This document shows positions 1 through 10,785 of a stretch of 64,000 nt of DNA, one piece after another (position 1 is the first letter of the stretch; every line of letters begins with the position of its first letter). The DNA is from Euptelea pleiosperma (lineage: Eukaryota > Streptophyta > Magnoliopsida > Ranunculales > Eupteleaceae), in assembly GCA_035048495.1 (NCBI GenBank), contig CM068543.1, forward strand, positions 29,067,751 through 29,131,750. Direction: 5' to 3'. Under the pieces are notes generated by a model. That model searched no databases and was not told the origin of the DNA. It saw nothing but the letters and a program-made list of their open reading frames with translations. A program made the translations under genes and the position numbers.

Positions 1-384
1 CCTACGTAAAACTGCTCTAATTATCCACTTTTCTACATAAGAGTCTCTTGTGTTGCGTAGAACACACTTTTCTGGACGAAATGGTATATTTGCATGCATT
101 AAACACATTTTCGGAAGTCTAGACATGTAGTCATTCTGATAGAGTCTCATTACGCGCTTCTTCTGTCGCAGGAAACCCCGATGGGACATTTCTCGAGACT
201 TGCGAGCCCACATCAATCAGGAAAGCCCATTATCAAAGCTTAAAGAGCCCACATGCTATGACTAAAAGATATGGGCCAACTATGAGGACCAAAAAGTCGG
301 CCCAAAGAACGAAGAGAGCAGGAGAGACAATGACCAAGAGACGGACCAAAGCGTTTAAAGCCACATGAGTCAGCAAAGAATGAT

Positions 385-460
385 AGTCGACTCTACTGGA
401 GAAGCGTGAGGATGGTCACAGTGAAGACCAGGGTTCCAGACCCTCCGCCAGTGCTTTTTT
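385..460 (+). other. tRNA-like Pol III promoter segment inside LTR copy A
   Basis: A perfect T-arm is present at 430-444: stem AGGG/CCCT with a seven-base loop TTCCAGA, matching the B box GGTTCNANNCC. A degenerate D-arm/A-box-like stretch lies about 35 bases upstream. A run of six T, the Pol III stop signal, follows at 455-460. The same T-arm sits at the equivalent place in all five other copies of this LTR. It is too decayed for a working tRNA gene; a tRNA-derived or SINE-derived module captured by the LTR is the best reading. Confidence 0.55.
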
Positions 461-1110
461 CCATTTTTTTTATACTTTTTCTCTCATCTCTTCTTATTCT
501 CTCTCTCTCTTCATCTCTCGGTCCTCGAATCTACTGACCTAACCCCAGAACTCCTGCCCATCGGCTCTATCTCATCTCCCTTAGCTTTCTGACCGTTGGA
601 TCTTCCATCGGACCGTTGGATCTTCAATCGGACCGTTGGATCTCTCTAGATCCGTCGATCTACCAATCTGGGTCCCAATCAAGTCACCATCCATCCGATC
701 GCCTTCAGAATGCCTGTCACATCATCTTGTGAGACGATGGACATCATCAGTCCATGTGGGCTAGTAGCCGGGCCCATCATCATCGACCCGCTGTCCGACC
801 AGTTAGTGGACCCCGCGAATTTCAAAAATAATTTTAATTAAATGGGGGGTCCACTAATTGGGGAGATTCCCCATAGAAAAGTAGAAAAAAAAAAAAAATT
901 TTCTTATTTTTTTATTTTTTTATTTTCAAAAATCCCCTATTTCCATTAAAGGAAATAGGGAAGCTTTAAAAGGAGAAGGATAGGGGTTCGTTCGAACCCT
1001 AATCCCCCTCAAATCTCCTCCTCTCCTTCCCCCCATCCTTTCCCTTCTTCCCCGCGACTTCTTTCTCCTCTTCTTCCTCCTTTCTTCTTCGTCTCCTTCA
1101 CCATTCTTCG

Positions 1111-1253
1111 CCGGAGTTGCAGGTTTGCAACTCCGGCCGTTCTTCTTCTTCTTCTCCTCCTTCTTCTTCTTCTTCTTCTTCTTCTTCTTCTTCTTCTTCA
1201 TTTTCGTTTTTGTCATTACCGTCTTCTACCGGAGTTGCAGCCTGCAACTCCGG
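1111..1253. repeat. Two CCGGAGTTGCA hairpins flanking a CTT microsatellite
   Basis: The arms CCGGAGTTGCA (1111-1121) and TGCAACTCCGG (1126-1136) form an 11-bp perfect stem with a four-base loop. A second hairpin with the same arms lies at 1229-1253. Between them is a TTC-rich microsatellite. The two-hairpin layout recurs at 20308-20332 and 20457-20482, and a single 9-bp version occurs at 61033-61053. Confidence 0.8.
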
Positions 1254-2698
1254 CCGGCACCGCCCCCCCCAACCAGTCCAGCAGCCCTTCTCCCTAGAGT
1301 CTCCTGCCTCCTCTTCTTCAACACGTCCAAGCCTGCTGCATCTACATCTTCATACCGACACGCCCCTCATCCTAACACCGTGAAGCACACCGTCTACCAA
1401 GGTTCCCAGCTGGTTGCTTCACCTGTAACTCCAGCCGATCACTGCTGCTCATTGCTGCCGGAAACCGCAGCACCACCTCCATCTTCGTCGCCTGCGACCT
1501 CCCACAGCACCTCCATTCTCCACCGTCCTGCTCATCCACCCTCCAACTGCTGTTGCAGCTTGCAACAAGGCATCACCGTCGGTACTCTCTTCACCTCCCT
1601 CCATTATCCAAGCCGTTAACACTTCTATTGCACAGCAGTCCTCTCTCCACTCTCTACACCCAGCAAGCAGCCACCATGCGTCATCTCAAAGGGCAGCCTG
1701 CTACACTACCATCGTGGGAAACACCTTCCCAAACCAGCCATCACCATTAAAGCTTGCCTCACGGACTGCACGAACCAGAAATCAACGGTTTTTCTTACTC
1801 TCCGGACAGTGTCTAAGGCCATGCTCCACTCCATCATCACCGTCCACCACCACCTGCAAATGCCCGGAGGATCTCCTCCATGTCTCATCTCCTCCACGCT
1901 GTAGATCAGGCCGTCACCCCTTTTCCCACTTGTCCTTCTCCACCGTGCAACAAAACAGCAAGATCTCACACCCCTCATCTTCCTCATCTTCACCAGATCC
2001 TCTTGCACATCCTCCTCATGCAACCACTCCGGGAAGCAACGGTGCTCTCATCATCTCATGGTCATGCAAGGGTAAGTTCTCCAAGGTAAGTTGTGAATCT
2101 CTTCTCTTCACTCTAACCTTCTCCTTCCCTCTCCAGGGAGAGTTTTCTCTCTCTATCTCTCACTCTACCTAGTTTCTCTCTCTCTCTACCTCTCTCTCTA
2201 CTTCTATTTTATCTCTTTAGGGTCTTTTCTTTTTCTCTCTTTCTCTCTCTACTACTTTTCTCTCTCTTCTTTCTCTCTCTACGGTCACTGCTTTTATGTT
2301 TATCTTATTAGACTCTTATTTATCTTGCATTGTAAGGTACAATAATTTGAATAAAAGTTGATTTTTGATTAATTGGTTTCATATTTGAGCTTTACATTTC
2401 AATTGATTGCAACATTTTGTACATAATGGATTTATGATAATCTTTTCTCAAAATTATAAATGTTTTAAATCTCGATATTCACCATCCTCACCATTCCATT
2501 TTTCTTAGTAACAATTTCTGATAAAAATCTGTCATTTCATGTTCTTTACATGCGCGAACTAATCCCGAGTGCGGATCGACATCCGACACGAATCCCTATA
2601 TAGAATCTTTGAATTTTACAGGATAATCGGATAAAAATTACAAAATGTGTTGATTCTAGGGTTTCCGTAACCAACGACGCGGAAAAACCCTACTTTCA

Positions 2699-3850
2699 CT
2701 AACATAAGAAAAAAAAAGAAAAATAAATAAAACCCTAGTACAGATTGAATTGGAGAAAGAGAGAAAACTAGAGAGAGAAGATCTAGAGAGAAACAAGCTA
2801 TGAAGGGTTAGATAAAGAAAAAGGAATCTTACCATGGATTTGATGATTGAGATCATGGCAAGGAGATGTGATGTTGCTGGACGCCCAAATGAGGATGGTG
2901 ATGTTGGCACAACGAGGGTGCTTTGAAGATGATCGGGCTTGCACATGATGGTGGCTGAGACGGCTCTTAGTGAGGAATCTAACCCCGCAGGTTTGGTCCG
3001 TGGCTGGAGATGGGCAACTTGTTGGACAGTGGTCGGTGGAAGAAGACACCAGCATGGAGGCACCTAGCGGGATAGAGGTAGCTTCTTCTTTTCTTTTCTT
3101 CATCTCTTTTTTATCTCTTTTTTATGAGGGAGAGGAAGAAGGCAGAGGGTTTGGACGGCTTGTAACTTTGATAGGGAGCGACTGCTAGAAGTGGATTTAC
3201 CGGTGGAAGGCAAGTTTGGCTTGCTGCAAGATGAGTTGTAGGCGTTCTTGAGGAGGATGCTACCCAGAAGTTTGCCAGAGAAGATGAAGTTGCAGAGGTC
3301 TGTGATGGTGTACGTTGCAGGAGCGTTCGCCAGCGACGAAGTGAGGTGCAGGATGTGGTGGCGGCCTGCAACTTTGGACAGTGGAGCAGGGAGCTTCATG
3401 GATGGAGAGCACGATGGTGCTAATGGTTGCTGGCCGATGTGGGGTGGTGTGAATGGTGACGGCGATAGTGCAGGACCTACACGTTGGTTGGAGGAGACGA
3501 CCACCTCCCTCTTTCTTCTTTTTTTTCTTTCTTCTTTTCTGATTTTCTCCGTTCTTTTTTCTTTCTTTCTTTTGGTGAGGACAAGACTTGCTTGAGAGAG
3601 AGAGGAGATCGCGGTGCAAGTTGTAGGTTGCAGGCTAAAAACGGCCAGCAACATGAAGAGGAATGAGAGATGGAGAGGTGGTCGGTGTGGGCAGCGTGAT
3701 GGGTGACTGGTGTGGGGCCTTGGTGATGAAGGAGGCGCTGGCGAGGTGAGCAGGGGGTGCTGGTGGTGCTCACAATAGCACACAGGCGGTGGAACTCATC
3801 CTCGGCAAATCTACAACTCGGTTCCATAATCTTCGAGTTTACAACACACC
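2699..3850 (-). mobile_element. Inverted degenerate LTR-like stretch
   Basis: Read on the minus strand this resembles the middle of the TGATATTC long LTR: CT-rich leader, CATCATCCTCATC-type text, a GGTAAG-like donor and TCTCTCTCTAG tracts. It is cut off exactly where copy A ends (2698), so two related LTR pieces face each other tail to tail. The match is loose. Open frames on either strand are low-complexity and no protein family is recognised. An unrelated CT-rich repeat is the alternative. Confidence 0.35.
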
Positions 3851-4330
3851 AAAGAAGTCAAAAAAAAAAAATTAGAAGGAAGAATTGAGAAAAATGAATG
3901 AGAATAGCTTATCATTTGGTGCCATCTGTCGGCCGCTACATCGCCAAAGCAAAGATGAAGAAACCGTGGCTGGCAACAAGAATTTAGCATGGAGAATGGG
4001 GGTGGAATTGGGGTCCACTATGGTATTTGTCATACACCATAATGGTTCCAAAAAGGCAAATTGGTACAAGTTTAAAGTCAAAGAAATAAAGCAGCAAAAT
4101 GGGTGAAAAAGTTGCACACATGCCTGTCACACAAGTAAACATTGAAGAAATAATAAAAAAGTACAAAGAGCAAGAGAGAAGGATAAAGACAAAAAAAGGG
4201 GGGTATAGCACGTGAAGAAGAGTGAAGGAGGGAGAAGTTCTTGGGCCGTTGGATCCATGCATACACAGCTTCAACCAAGGACTCAAGCTCTCCGCCAACA
4301 CTTAACGGCCATCTCCGCCTGGCAGCCAAC
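3851..4330 (+). other. Degenerate primer-binding-site-like motif and unassigned DNA
   Basis: At 3917-3932 TGGTGCCATCTGTCGG resembles the gypsy Tat-type site TGGCGCCGTCTGTGGG (seen intact at 9343-9358), with changes of the C-to-T/G-to-A kind. The rest of the stretch up to the solo LTR insertion holds no recognisable coding sequence. It may be the 5' internal part of the Tat-type element whose 3' end resumes at 7904, since the solo LTR split one continuous sequence. Confidence 0.35.
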
Positions 4331-5599
4331 TGTAATACCCTGAACTTTCGTTCTAGGGTATTACGGTAAATTCACCTAATAAATGAAAACCTGAAACTTT
4401 TTCAGACTCTTATTATTGTTTTTATTGTTTAATATCATGTATGAGTATGTGTGTTTAATTTGGTTTCATTCTGACAACTTTGAAAAAAACATTCTATTTT
4501 TGAAACTCTTTCTTTAGGGCTAAATTCTTGCTAAAAATAATGGACCATAACTTGTAAGGGACTTTTTCTTTCCCCAGCTAACATTCCAAAACTTTTATAA
4601 AAAGTTATTTTGTGGGCCCGAGATACCAAAAATATTCTTATTTTATCCTTAACAACTTACCTGTGAAATTTGGAACCTTTCTTGAGACATGAAAACCCTA
4701 GAGGGAGATTTCGGGAGATTTTGACAAAAATAGTATTTTCGTAATTTTTGAACTTTCCTACCATTCTTATATTTTTTTATTTAAATATTTAATTATATTT
4801 TAATTATTTAATAGGCGTGTGGGACCCGCGAATCACTTTCGGGTCATTCCAATATCATTTGACACTTTTCTAGGGTTTTGAACATTTTTATGATTTATGT
4901 GTGTGCCACATGTCAATACCTTATTGTATGAACTTTTAAGTTATATAATATCGTTTAATTGAATTAATTTATAATTATTTGTGTTATGATTGTTGGGTGG
5001 GCCCGTATGGCCAATCTAGAGGCCTTTTGGGCTTAATAATATTCTTAAATGAAGCCTAGTTGATATATATGGGCCTTTGGCCCATTTCTAACCCATTAAT
5101 AGTGTAAAATATAAGATTTTGAGGATTGAAAAAGTCATCCCTTTGATAGTTACGAATTTCAACAAAATAGAAACCCTAATCTTTCCCTAACCTATTTATG
5201 AAAACCCTAAAGCTTTAAAAGTTTTCACAAACCAAACTCCATTAAAGAATAGAAAAAGCTCCATTAAACCTTCATCCGGGCACTGATCGCACTGGAGCAA
5301 GAAGGGAGAATTGACGGGAACTTTGAATGGAAGAACATAGCCCGAGGAGAGGACGATCCGACGACTTTCAAATTTGAATTAACTTTGAGGTAAGTGTGTT
5401 TGATCCATCCTATACTTATTTTTTTTTAAGATTTTGTTTCTCTTTCATTAGATAATGGTTGATACTCATTATAAATTAATTTCAACAATATTTACTTTAT
5501 TCTTATTGGGTTGATCTTTATTTTGGGCCACCAAAATGGGTTTGGCCATGGTCTATTTTGGACCTATAACGGATTATTATGTTCTTGATCATTTTCGTT

Positions 5600-6700
5600 G
5601 TATTTTTATAATTTAAATATTTTTATAATTATTTTTTCTAAATACCTCTATGAATTTATTTTTCAAAACCGTTTAGTTTGTATTTTTCTGATTTGTACTG
5701 ATTAAGTTATGATTTTTCTAAGTTATTGGACTTTACCAAAAAAACCCAAAATTTTAGATTTTACACGGTCCAGTTCACCTAGATTTTCGATCTCTATTTT
5801 TAATCTAAATATTTTTCTAATTATTTTTCATAGATATCTCTATCAATCTAGTTTCTAGAACTTTTGAGTTTGTATTTTTCTGATTTGTATTGATTAAGTT
5901 ATGATTTTTCTAATTTGTTAGACTTAACAAAAAAAACTTAGAATTTTAGATTTTACATAGTCCATCTCACTAGAGATTTTGATCTATATTTTTTACTTAA
6001 ATATTTTCTAATTATTTTTCATAGATATCTCTATCAATCTAGTTTCTAAAACATTTGAGTTTGTATTTTAATGATTTGTATTGATTAAGTTATGATTTTT
6101 TTTATTTGTTGGACTTTATCAAAAAAACCAGAATTTTAGATTTTACACGGTCCTCTTCACTTGGGATTTTGATCTATAATTTTAACCTAAATATTTTTGT
6201 AATTTTTTTATAGATACCTCTATCAATTTAGTTTCTAGAACCTTTGAGTTTGTATTTTTCTGATTTGTATTGATTAAGTTATAATTTTTTAAACGTGCTG
6301 GACTTTTCTGTAAAATACAGAATTTTAGATTTTACATAGTCCACTTCACTTGAGATTTAGATCTATATTTTTAATCTAAATATTTTTCTAATTATTTTTT
6401 CAAGATACCTCTGTCAATCTAGTTTCTAAAACCTTTAAGTTTGTATTTTTCTGATTTGTATTGATTAAATTGTAATTTTTCAAATGTACGGGACTTTTCT
6501 GTTAAACTCAAAATTTTAGATTCTGTCCGGCTCACTTTATTAAGGGTTTCGACTTATATTTTGAATCTGAATATTTTTCTATTGATTTTTCCTTAAAACC
6601 TCTGTGAATCTAGTTTTTAAATTCATTAAGTTTGTATTTTTTTAATTTATATTTATTTAGTTATAATTTTTACAATAAACTATATTTTTTATTAACTACT
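5600..6700 (+). repeat. Tandem array of about six 191-bp units inside the solo LTR
   Basis: The landmark TTTGTATTTTTCTGATTTGT recurs at about 5677, 5869, 6060, 6249, 6440 and 6631, spacings of 189-192. Each unit also holds a GATTAAGTTATGATTTTT block, an AATTTTAGATTTTACA block and a TCTAATTATTTTT block. Units differ by scattered substitutions and the outer ones are most diverged. Confidence 0.88.
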
Positions 6701-6848
6701 TATTTCTTGGATTTTGGATGATTAATGGCCTTGAGAACCCTTAGTGGTTCAGTCATGACTTATTGAATATTAAGGGGTTTAGCCCTTGTTGTTTAACTAA
6801 ACCCGAGATGGTTTGACCTATACTTGTATGCATGGGGATCCCACCTAT

Positions 6849-6957
6849 GTGTCTTGGATCCCTCATAGGGTTCGGCCAAGTGTCTTGGATCCCTCTTTAG
6901 GGTTCGACCTTGTGTCATGGATCCCTCATAGGGTTCGACCATAGTGTGTTGGATTCT
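6849..6957 (+). repeat. Short tandem repeat, about 32 bp, three and a half units
   Basis: Units begin GTGTCTTGGATCCCTC and continue ATAGGGTTCGACC. Three full units and a partial fourth lie downstream of the 191-bp array, still inside the solo LTR. Confidence 0.8.
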
Positions 6958-7903
6958 CTTCACTTATATTGTTAATCGATGTTGATCATGATCTTTAGTG
7001 ATTATTTATATGTTATTTATATTGTTTAACCCTAGTTCATACCCATTTTATTACTCCTGATGATCATGTGTTTATTTTATATTCTTATTTAAATGTTAAA
7101 TACATGTGTGCATATTCCATGTAACCCTAGTAACATCTTGTTATCATACTATGATCATCACGTCATTTCATATAAGGGGTGCATAAGGGAATGGGGTTGA
7201 AGTATATTATATACATTTATATTGGTTTTATCAATTAATCAGGGTTTGGTACCCTAGGGTGAAAGGCCCCAGATGTTATTATATCCTGCAGATGGGTCGA
7301 TGAGACTGCTCCCAATGCGGGAAGGAGATGGAGACCCTATGTGGTTATGGGTACTAGTTGCATTTGCATCCCGTACTTACTTGCATTCATCATCATATTC
7401 ATGTCATCCTTATTATATGATTGAGATGCATACCTTGGTTAAAAACTTGTATAGTATGATATCATACCATGAACACTGTTGTATTACTGAGCCTCGGCTC
7501 ACGGTGCTACACCGATACCATTTTCAGATTTTGAGGCGAAAGACTTTGGTGCGTTCGAGGAGATCGGTGAGGATTTGGGAGTCGATCCCACACTTTAGAA
7601 AGCTGTATTTTGATTATTTTAAAATATTACTTATTTATTTTCAGGGGCATGTAGTCCTTTGATTGAGAGCATGTTCTCACCTCCACCTCTCCATATTTAA
7701 TTGATTGATTGAATTATTTTAATTATTTATTTTCTACATCTATACTTTTTTACTTAGTAGGTTTTCGAATGAACCTTAGTAGTCTAATTGACCTAATTAG
7801 ACCACTATGGGACATTCATGGATCACCTCTGGGTTCGAGTATGGGTCGATCCATGGATTTTTGGGTCGTATCTGGGTATCCGGATTCGGGGCGTGACACC
7901 AAC

Positions 7904-8910
7904 CATCAAGTTTCCAACAAACCTCACATCAGCTTACAACACATTTCTATGGCTGACTACCAGCCGACAAGCCTCTCCTCAAAGCGAATCATCTAACGAC
8001 ACCTCATAGGGTGCCACTCAAGCATTCCGGTTTGCTCTCCCACTCAGCAACAAAACACATTAGCTAGTGGCATCACTTAAATTCAATAAAGACATCAATC
8101 CAATAAACTTTATCTCGTGATCAACCACTTCATCAGCTAGCCACAACTACACTTATCAAATAAGCTCCATCAAACAGTGACACCTCACAGACCTCTCATG
8201 GAAACATCACAACTCTCAGACAAATCATCAAGAAGTAACCAACTTCTCAAAACGAGCAAGAATCTCAATGAATCGGCAAAGCTCAATCGACAAGTATCAC
8301 ACATCTGTATCAAACTAGAAGTCTCATGTAAGAGCACTTTACACTGGGGGCTTCATCAACGATCGATTTCTATCGCCAGAAAGTCCCGTCTAAAGTAGGC
8401 CAAGTCCTTCTCAACTCATAGCCAAAGGCAAAATAGGACCTTGACACATATGGTTGGCATCCTTCAAGAGCATGCAAAGTCCACATTGATGCATGTTAAC
8501 TGTATCCCTCTCCGAAGGAGGAAGAAGTCCTGTCTAAAGCAGGCCAAGGCACCCAAGTCCTTCTTGGCTCACAACCAAAGGCAAAATGGGACCTTGACAC
8601 ATATGGTTAGCATCCTTCAAGAGCAAGCACAGTCCGCTTTGATGTATGTTAACTGTATCCCTCTTCGAAGGAGGAAGAAGTCCTGTCGAAAGCAGGCCAG
8701 AGCACCCAAGACCTTCTAGGCTTACATGCCAAGGCAAAATGAGCCCTTGACATGCAGTATCATCCATCGGGTTCCGACAGTTTCGTCCTAAGGGGTGACG
8801 TCTCAGAACACACATCTCCAAAGAGGCCAAGAGTATTGTTCCGATAGGCCTTGGTATTCTCGGAGGCGGAACATCTCCCACTATCGAGCTCCACCTTCGA
8901 GAGGGGGTTA
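7904..8910 (+). mobile_element. 3' internal end of a Tat-type gypsy element
   Basis: This is non-coding DNA upstream of a polypurine tract (GAGAGGGGGTTA, 8899-8910) and an LTR. It includes an ACTGGGGGCTTCATC segment and a tandem repeat block (8380-8767). Plant Tat/Ogre-type gypsy elements commonly carry such hypervariable tandem repeats in their 3' untranslated region. No pol coding sequence is seen. Confidence 0.6.
8380..8767 (+). repeat. About 153-bp tandem repeat, 2.6 units
   Basis: The blocks AAGTCCTGTCTAAAGCAGGCC, CCTTGACACATATGGTT and GTTAACTGTATCCCTCT recur. Units start near 8380, 8525 and 8678, the last one incomplete. It lies directly upstream of the polypurine tract of the Tat-type element. 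Confidence 0.82.
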
Positions 8911-9337
8911 TGTGTGTACCCAGAATTTCAAGCACAAATCCTGAGGTTTAAACTCACTCTTATGGTACATATTGCTACACCGTAGCCTCTCCCGCAACAT
9001 ATTGGATCGACTCCCCTAACTGCCTACTGTTACACTCAACTCCCTAACTACTTATAGTTAGCTCACTTCTTGGAGAATTTTTTCCTATAAAAAGTACCAT
9101 TCACACCATTGGGAGGAGGTTCGGAGATCTCGGATACATTGTAACACTTCAACAAATTATAATGGATTGCCTCCGACGAGGTCGAGGATGTAGTCGCCGG
9201 AGCTCCGACGACGAACCTCGTAAAAATAGTTGTCTCTCTCTCTCATTCTTTACTTTCTTTCTTAATAATTGATTGTTATTTGGAGAGGTGGAGGAAGAAC
9301 CTCGAGGATCATCCGACGACGGGATTTTTCCCCGACA
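8911..9337 (+). mobile_element. LTR of the Tat-type gypsy element, 427 bp
   Basis: It begins TGTGTGTACC and ends CCCCGACA. A purine tract sits immediately upstream, as for a 3' LTR, and a primer-binding site sits six bases downstream, as for a 5' LTR. A promoter-like CTATAAAAAG lies near 9089. An LTR with both flanks implies a tandem LTR-internal-LTR-internal remnant. The window does not contain a second intact LTR of this family to confirm the ends. Confidence 0.65.
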
Positions 9338-9342
9338 TCTTT

Positions 9343-9358
9343 TGGCGCCGTCTGTGGG
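9343..9358 (+). promoter_or_regulatory. Primer-binding site, Tat-type
   Basis: TGGCGCCGTCTGTGGG lies just inside the LTR end, the standard motif after the 5' LTR of many plant Tat-type gypsy elements. The DNA from here to 9768 is an AT-rich 5' leader with no recognisable gene. Confidence 0.75.
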
Positions 9359-9773
9359 AAAATTAACCCATAAAGGGTCTCCATCTCTTGCTCCCCATCT
9401 AGAGCAATAGCTTCTCTCCGAAGCTATTCTTGGGGAATGATATAAAGTAACCAGTCCAACTTCAACTTGGGCCCTCCGCAAACCAACTACAGAGGAATCT
9501 AGTTCAACTCAACTTGGACCCTCCGCAACCAAGTGAGGAAATCAAATTAACAACACTTCGTATCAATGACATGCATGCAATTCTCAAAATTCCTCATAAT
9601 ACATATTTTTCCATATCTCAAATCTATGGGTAAACATCACCAAATCTACATGAAAATCTAATATTCATGAGAGAAAACAAATAGAAAGAATAAATAAACC
9701 CAAATTTTAGCAATATAAAATAAATGATTCATCATCAAAAGACAAGAAATATTTCATGAAGACCCTAGATCTA

Positions 9774-9984
9774 TGTTATCATATACGTAGAAATATGTAT
9801 TTTATATGTATCGGGGGTAGTTTTGTAATACCCCCTTGAGGGGTATATTTGTCTTTCGTATTTGGGACTTACATAAATAAGATTGGAGTCATTGAGACCT
9901 AAGCACAATAGACATCCTTTCTCCTCTCTCTCTCTCTTCTCTCCTCTAGAAACCTAACCCTAACCCTAATTCTTCAATTCAACT
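9774..9984 (+). mobile_element. 5' LTR of the copia element
   Basis: This is a 211-bp repeat, nearly identical to 29682-29905 apart from a few substitutions, two small indels and the CT tract. It begins TGTTATC and, judged from the target duplication, ends TTCAACT. The last bases are therefore CT rather than the usual CA. A conventional end at 9981 (TTCA) is possible but would spoil the target duplication. Confidence 0.88.
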
Positions 9985-9996
9985 TGGTATCGAGCC
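9985..9996 (+). promoter_or_regulatory. Primer-binding site of the copia element
   Basis: TGGTATCGAGCC is close to the TGGTATCAGAGC complement of initiator tRNA-Met used by most plant copia elements. It abuts the 5' LTR. The 790 bases from here to the gag start are untranslated leader with no clear gene. Confidence 0.8.
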
Positions 9997-10785
9997 ATCT
10001 GCCATCGAGGCTTACCGAAGGTTTTTTTATGACAAATCAGAGGCAATTCAATGACTGCTGACATCATCTGACCATACAGCTGACGTTATTAGCTCCATGA
10101 ACACGGAAATTGAGGTTTGTTGAAACCTTCACCATTCGATAGAGAGTATTTTTTCCTATTTTTTGAGGATTTTTGGAATCCATTTGAGGAGTTTTTTTGG
10201 GCATTCTTCATTATTTTTGAAAAAATTTAGATTCTATACCAGCTCGATTCTCGCACCTTTTATGAACTTTTTTAGGGGTTTTGTTGCATCGATCTAGTCC
10301 TCCCCAATCTCCTCTACATGTAGATAGTCTACTCGAGTAGATCCACGAAGAATTGAAGGTTGTGGAACCTTTTCTATCCACTGTACTTACCGTCGACGAC
10401 TTTTTGGGCCTTTTTGCCAATCGGCTGGTCTAAAAAATCCTCCCTATGGACTCTAAACCTCATCCTCAGTGGTTTAATAGTCCCATGAAGCTTTATTACT
10501 CTTGCATATTGCTTCCCTCCTTCATCTGGTTCCTAATATCCTACTTTCGGGGTTCGTATGGGCATTAATTGGTTCTAATTCTGTTTTTAGTCTTGTTCTT
10601 GGTTACTTGGGAGGATTGAGTCCTAAAATGCCTATTAGGACCTATTCAAATGATTGTGGGCCCTATATGCCGTGCTTTGATGTTCTTTTGCTCTCTGGTA
10701 TGGTTCTTTAGCCTTATTCTGGGCTTCAAGTGATTATTTGTGACTCTTAGGTACTCCGATATCGTCTCGTTGGCCATACTTCTTC

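Larger units (their letters stand above)
1..2698 (+). mobile_element. Long LTR of the TGATATTC family (copy A), 5' end cut by window edge
   Basis: This sequence aligns by eye, nearly end to end, with 19162-21967, and more loosely with 59470-62236. By comparison with those copies only about 60 bases are missing at the left edge. The right end is ...GGAAAAACCCTACTTTCA, the CA terminus shared by the family. Inside, in order, are a tRNA-like segment (385-460), a triple CCGTTGGATC motif (590-645), a CT-rich stretch with two strong hairpins (1111-1253), AGGTAAG-like donor sequences near 2070-2090, long TCTCTC tracts, an AATAAA near 2350 and the conserved CGAGTGCGGAT motif near 2567. No primer-binding site follows the right end, so this is either a 3' LTR or a solo LTR. 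The CT-rich open frames in it look like composition artefacts. Confidence 0.8.
4331..7898 (+). mobile_element. Solo LTR, Ty3/gypsy type, 3.57 kb
   Basis: It starts TGTAATACCCTG and ends GGATTCGGGGCGTGACA, the usual termini of plant chromovirus-like (Tekay/Del) gypsy LTRs. The five bases ccaac occur directly before (4326-4330) and directly after (7899-7903), a clean target-site duplication. No internal region is present, so this is a solo LTR left by LTR-LTR recombination. It holds a 191-bp tandem array (about 5600-6700), a shorter tandem array (6849-6957) and a 3' part (about 7480-7600) with the GCTCACGGTGCTACACCG motif of this LTR type. The open frame at 7273-7662 has no recognisable domain. 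Confidence 0.88.

Noticed and set aside
1117..2172. Several overlapping open frames of 65-164 codons in CT-rich DNA
   Set aside because: They encode Ser/Pro/Leu low-complexity text from TTC, TCC and CTC repeats. Equivalent frames appear at 20022-21489 and 61071-61670 because the same LTR recurs. No domain or codon bias supports them.
9951..9969. Telomere-like CCTAACCCTAACCCTAA run, also at 29875-29892
   Set aside because: It has fewer than three full units, is of the hexamer type rather than the plant heptamer CCCTAAA, and is part of both copia LTRs, so it is element sequence and not a telomere trace.
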